Source: Thermoplasmata archaeon (GTDB lineage: Archaea; Thermoplasmatota; Thermoplasmata; UBA184). From it: a DNA stretch of 8,904 nucleotides. Where the stretch lies: contig JAKAZU010000032.1 of NCBI GenBank assembly GCA_021826525.1, positions 1 to 8,904 on the forward strand, in the 5' to 3' direction. Both the position numbers and the translations under genes were made by a program. Shown piece by piece: positions 6,605 to 8,904 of the stretch. The notes beneath the pieces are model-generated. The model saw only the letters and a list, made by a program, of their open reading frames with translations, ran no database searches and was not told where the DNA came from. Within the stretch, counting starts at the first letter, position 1; the number at the start of each line of letters is the position of its first letter.

Positions 6605-8758
6605 ATGATCGAGCCCACGATGGAGGAGATCGCAGCGAGCTCCGCCACCGCCGCTGCCCCGGTGGCCCGGAGAGCCCCCCACACCTCCTGGCGCCGCGTG
6701 CTGAGCGACTCGTTCCGCTACTTCGATCCCCGACGCGAGATCCGCCACCCGGTCATGTTCGTCGTCTGGGTGTTCTTCGTCTTCCTCGCGATCCTCACGG
6801 CCTTCCCGCGAGCGTTCCCGGACGTGGCGGCGACCTACAGCGCGGGCTACTACTTCGCCCTGACCGTCATCCTGTTCCTCACGCTCTGGTTCGGTCACCT
6901 CGCCGAAGCGATCGCCGAGGCGCGCGGCCGCGCCCAGGCGGAGAGCCTGCGCCAGATCCGCAGTGGCATGCGCGCGCGCCAGCTCCTCCCGGACCAAACG
7001 ACCCGCTGGGTGCCCTCCGACGCGCTCCACATCGGGGACTTGGTCGTCATCGAGGCCTCCGAGGTCGTCCCCCTGGACGGTGACGTGGTCCACGGCGCCG
7101 CGCTCATCGACGAATCGATGATGACGGGCGAATCGGCGCCCGCGATCCGAGAGAGCGGAGGCGACCGGACGAGCGTGCTCGGCGGGACCCGCATCGTTCA
7201 GGGCACCGTGACCGTCCGCATCTCGGCCAGTGTCGGGCACTCCTTCCTCGACCGCTTGATCGGGCTGGTCGAGAACGCCGGTCGCGAACCGACCCCGAAC
7301 GAGCTCGCGCTCGGCGTCCTTCTCGCCTCGCTCACCGCCGTCCTGCTCGTGGTCATCGTGACATTCGCGGACCTGTCCGGGCCGTCCGGCGTCGTGACGA
7401 TCAGTGTCGCGACGATCCTCGCGCTGTTCGTCGCGCTGATGCCCACCACGATCGGAGCGCTCCTGCCGGCCATCGGGATCTCGGGGATCAACCGGGTCGC
7501 AAAGGCGAACGTGATCGCAAAGTCGGGCACGGCCATCGAGGCCGCCGGCGATCTCGACGTCCTGATCCTGGACAAGACCGGGACAATCACCGTCGGAAAC
7601 CGACTCGCGGTCCAGTTCATCCCCGCTCCCGGGGTCGACCCGGGCGAGCTCGCTTCCGCGGCGCTCCTCTCTTCGAGCCTCGACGACACCCCGGAGGGTC
7701 GCTCGATCGTGCGCCTCGCCGCGCGGCGCGGGGCGACGGCCCCCCGCCTCGAGCCCGGAAGCTACCAGGTATTGGTCTTCACGGCGGAACGCCGCATGAG
7801 CGGGCTCACCCTGAAGGGGGGCCAGGAGATCTTCAAGGGATCGATCGATTCGATGGAGGCCTACGGCGCGGTGATGCCGCCGGAGCTGCGCGATGCGGCC
7901 CGAGAACAGTCGCGCTTGGGAATGACCCCGCTCGTCATCTCGGAGAACCGTCGCCCGCTCGGGATCGTCGCGCTCAAGGACGTCGTCAAGCCCGGCATCA
8001 AGGACCGCATCCACGAGCTGAAGACGATGGGGATCCGCACGATCATGTGCACGGGGGACAACCGGATCACCGCCGCGGCGATCGCCCGAGAGAGCGGGGT
8101 CGATGAGTTCATCGCCGAAGCGAAGCCCGAGACGAAGCTCCAGATCATCGAACGGGAGAAGGCCCAGGGTCGCCTGGTGGCGATGAGCGGGGACGGCTCG
8201 AACGATGCTCCGGCGCTCGCGCGAGCCGACGTGGGCCTCGCGATGAACAGCGGGACGAGCGCGGCGAAGGAGGCCGGCAACATGGTCGACCTCGACAACG
8301 ATCCGACGAAGCTCATCGAGATCGTGTCGATCGGCAAGCAGCTCCTGATCACCCGCGGTGCCCTAACGACCTTCACGATCACCAACGACGTCGCGAAGTA
8401 CTTCGCGATCCTGCCCGCGATCTTCGTGACCGCGTCCGGAGCCGCGATCGCCGGGGTGGCGTCGCTCAACGTCCTCGGCCTCACCAACCCGGGCATCGCC
8501 GTGATCGCGACGCTGTTCTTCAACGCGATCGTGATTCCCTTGCTGATCCCGCTCGCGCTGTTCGGCGTGGGGTTCCGGCCGCGCCCGGCCATCGACCTCC
8601 TGCGCCGGAACCTGCTCATCTACGGCCTCGGGGGCCTCGTGAGCGCGTTCGCGGGGATCTGGCTCGTCTACCAGCTCTTCATCTGGGCCGCCGCCACCCC
8701 GCTCGTCGGCGGGATCGGCGCCACGCTCTCCCACATCCTACCGCTCGGAGGTCTGTAG
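6605..8758 (+). CDS. kdpB: Potassium-transporting P-type ATPase subunit KdpB
   Basis: Catalytic ATPase subunit that hydrolyses ATP to drive K+ through KdpA. 717 residues against about 682 in E. coli. The actuator loop TGES is at 174-177. Ser177 matches the E. coli serine (S162) whose phosphorylation inhibits the pump at high K+. Membrane helix 4 has MPTTIG (279-284). The phosphorylation site is DKTGT with Asp323. In the nucleotide domain are FTAERRMSG (392-400) and KGS (Lys411); CTGDN (482-486) and GDGSNDAP (529-536) form the hinge and Mg site. TNDVAKYF (593-600) on membrane helix 5 carries Asp595 and Lys598, the equivalents of E. coli D583 and K586, which are implicated in coupling. All key residues are present, so it should be active. 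The excess length is mainly an Ala-rich N-terminal extension (about residues 1-28) ahead of the first conserved segment. It starts 1 nt after kdpA and ends 3 nt before kdpC. Confidence 0.98.
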   Translation: MIEPTMEEIAASSATAAAPVARRAPHTSWRRVLSDSFRYFDPRREIRHPVMFVVWVFFVFLAILTAFPRAFPDVAATYSAGYYFALTVILFLTLWFGHLAEAIAEARGRAQAESLRQIRSGMRARQLLPDQTTRWVPSDALHIGDLVVIEASEVVPLDGDVVHGAALIDESMMTGESAPAIRESGGDRTSVLGGTRIVQGTVTVRISASVGHSFLDRLIGLVENAGREPTPNELALGVLLASLTAVLLVVIVTFADLSGPSGVVTISVATILALFVALMPTTIGALLPAIGISGINRVAKANVIAKSGTAIEAAGDLDVLILDKTGTITVGNRLAVQFIPAPGVDPGELASAALLSSSLDDTPEGRSIVRLAARRGATAPRLEPGSYQVLVFTAERRMSGLTLKGGQEIFKGSIDSMEAYGAVMPPELRDAAREQSRLGMTPLVISENRRPLGIVALKDVVKPGIKDRIHELKTMGIRTIMCTGDNRITAAAIARESGVDEFIAEAKPETKLQIIEREKAQGRLVAMSGDGSNDAPALARADVGLAMNSGTSAAKEAGNMVDLDNDPTKLIEIVSIGKQLLITRGALTTFTITNDVAKYFAILPAIFVTASGAAIAGVASLNVLGLTNPGIAVIATLFFNAIVIPLLIPLALFGVGFRPRPAIDLLRRNLLIYGLGGLVSAFAGIWLVYQLFIWAAATPLVGGIGATLSHILPLGGL
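8747..8752 (+). promoter_or_regulatory. Shine-Dalgarno GGAGGT of kdpC
   Basis: A six-base match to the anti-Shine-Dalgarno within the end of kdpB, 9 nt before ATG 8762. It favours that ATG over the in-frame ATG at 8855. Confidence 0.7.
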
Positions 8759-8761
8759 ACC

Positions 8762-8904
8762 ATGTCCGGAGCGCTCGGGCCGCCCGCGCGATCGAGCGAA
8801 CCCGCCTCCCCGAGCCGCGGGGCGAGCGCCTCCCCGGCCGATGCGCCCCAGCGGATGCGTTCGCACGTTCGAGCGGCGGTGGTGATCGTCGTCCTCGCCG
8901 TCGT
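8762..8904 (+). CDS. kdpC: KdpC subunit of the K+ pump, truncated by window edge
   Basis: Accessory single-span subunit of KdpFABC, thought to aid nucleotide binding or assembly with KdpA and KdpB. Only 47 complete codons are in the window, so the diagnostic body of KdpC is missing and identity rests largely on place: directly after kdpB with a 3-nt gap. What is seen is a Ser/Pro/Ala-rich, low-complexity start (residues 1-31), then RMRSHVRAA leading into a hydrophobic run (VVIVVLAVV, from residue 40) that fits the single N-terminal membrane helix of KdpC. In E. coli that helix begins within about 10 residues of the start, so this protein has about 25-30 extra residues if ATG 8762 is used. ATG 8855 would give a normal-length N-terminus but has no good ribosome-binding site, whereas GGAGGT precedes 8762. 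Confidence 0.85.
   Translation, partial: MSGALGPPARSSEPASPSRGASASPADAPQRMRSHVRAAVVIVVLAV

Noticed and set aside
6536..8014. 492-codon minus-strand frame, rich in Arg/Asp/Glu, opposite kdpB
   Set aside because: It lies entirely over kdpA/kdpB coding sequence. Its composition is what complementary reading of a conserved membrane ATPase gives, and it has no promoter or domain.
1..8904. CRISPR array, tRNA, insertion sequence or defence island
   Set aside because: I saw no regularly spaced repeats, no cloverleaf-like sequence with a TTCNANNC arm, no transposase or integrase, and no flanking direct repeats. Nearly all the DNA is explained by six conserved genes plus kdpF.

Overview
This is a GC-rich (roughly 65% by eye), gene-dense window that reads as archaeal. 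The evidence is an archaeal Hef/FANCM-type helicase, AT-rich TATA-like boxes about 25-45 nt upstream of first genes, first genes with little or no Shine-Dalgarno leader, and strong GGAGG motifs inside the operon. A high-GC member of the Thermoplasmatota or a related group is my best guess, but only a guess: no rRNA or other marker is present that would place it.

Layout. Two genes lie on the minus strand. One is an aldehyde dehydrogenase running off the left edge (1-1377, C-terminus missing). Upstream of it is a bacterial-type seryl-tRNA synthetase (1443-2789). SerRS is divergent from a plus-strand helicase of the Hef/FANCM family (about 2964-4700, start uncertain). The helicase carries all the helicase motifs but no C-terminal XPF-type nuclease. 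After a 72-base gap with a clear TATA box (4731-4738) comes a tightly packed potassium-pump operon, kdpF-kdpA-kdpB-kdpC (4773 to the right edge). It includes a 37-codon kdpF that is easily missed. kdpC is cut off by the window end.

How the genes fit together. The Kdp genes encode one complex: KdpA is the K+-selective channel-like subunit, KdpB the P-type ATPase, KdpC the single-span accessory subunit and KdpF a small stabilising membrane peptide. Gaps of 10, 1 and 3 nt indicate one transcript. No KdpD/KdpE sensor-regulator is in the window, so how the promoter is controlled cannot be read here. The ALDH, SerRS and helicase genes have no evident functional link to Kdp or to each other.

I saw no tRNA or rRNA, CRISPR array, insertion sequence, integrase or defence locus. 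The region looks like ordinary chromosomal core and transport genes. I do not see a novel system; the findings are modest points about gene boundaries, divergent pore residues and domain loss. There is no gene-free stretch longer than 300 bases, and I saw no T-rich archaeal terminator in the three intergenic gaps.
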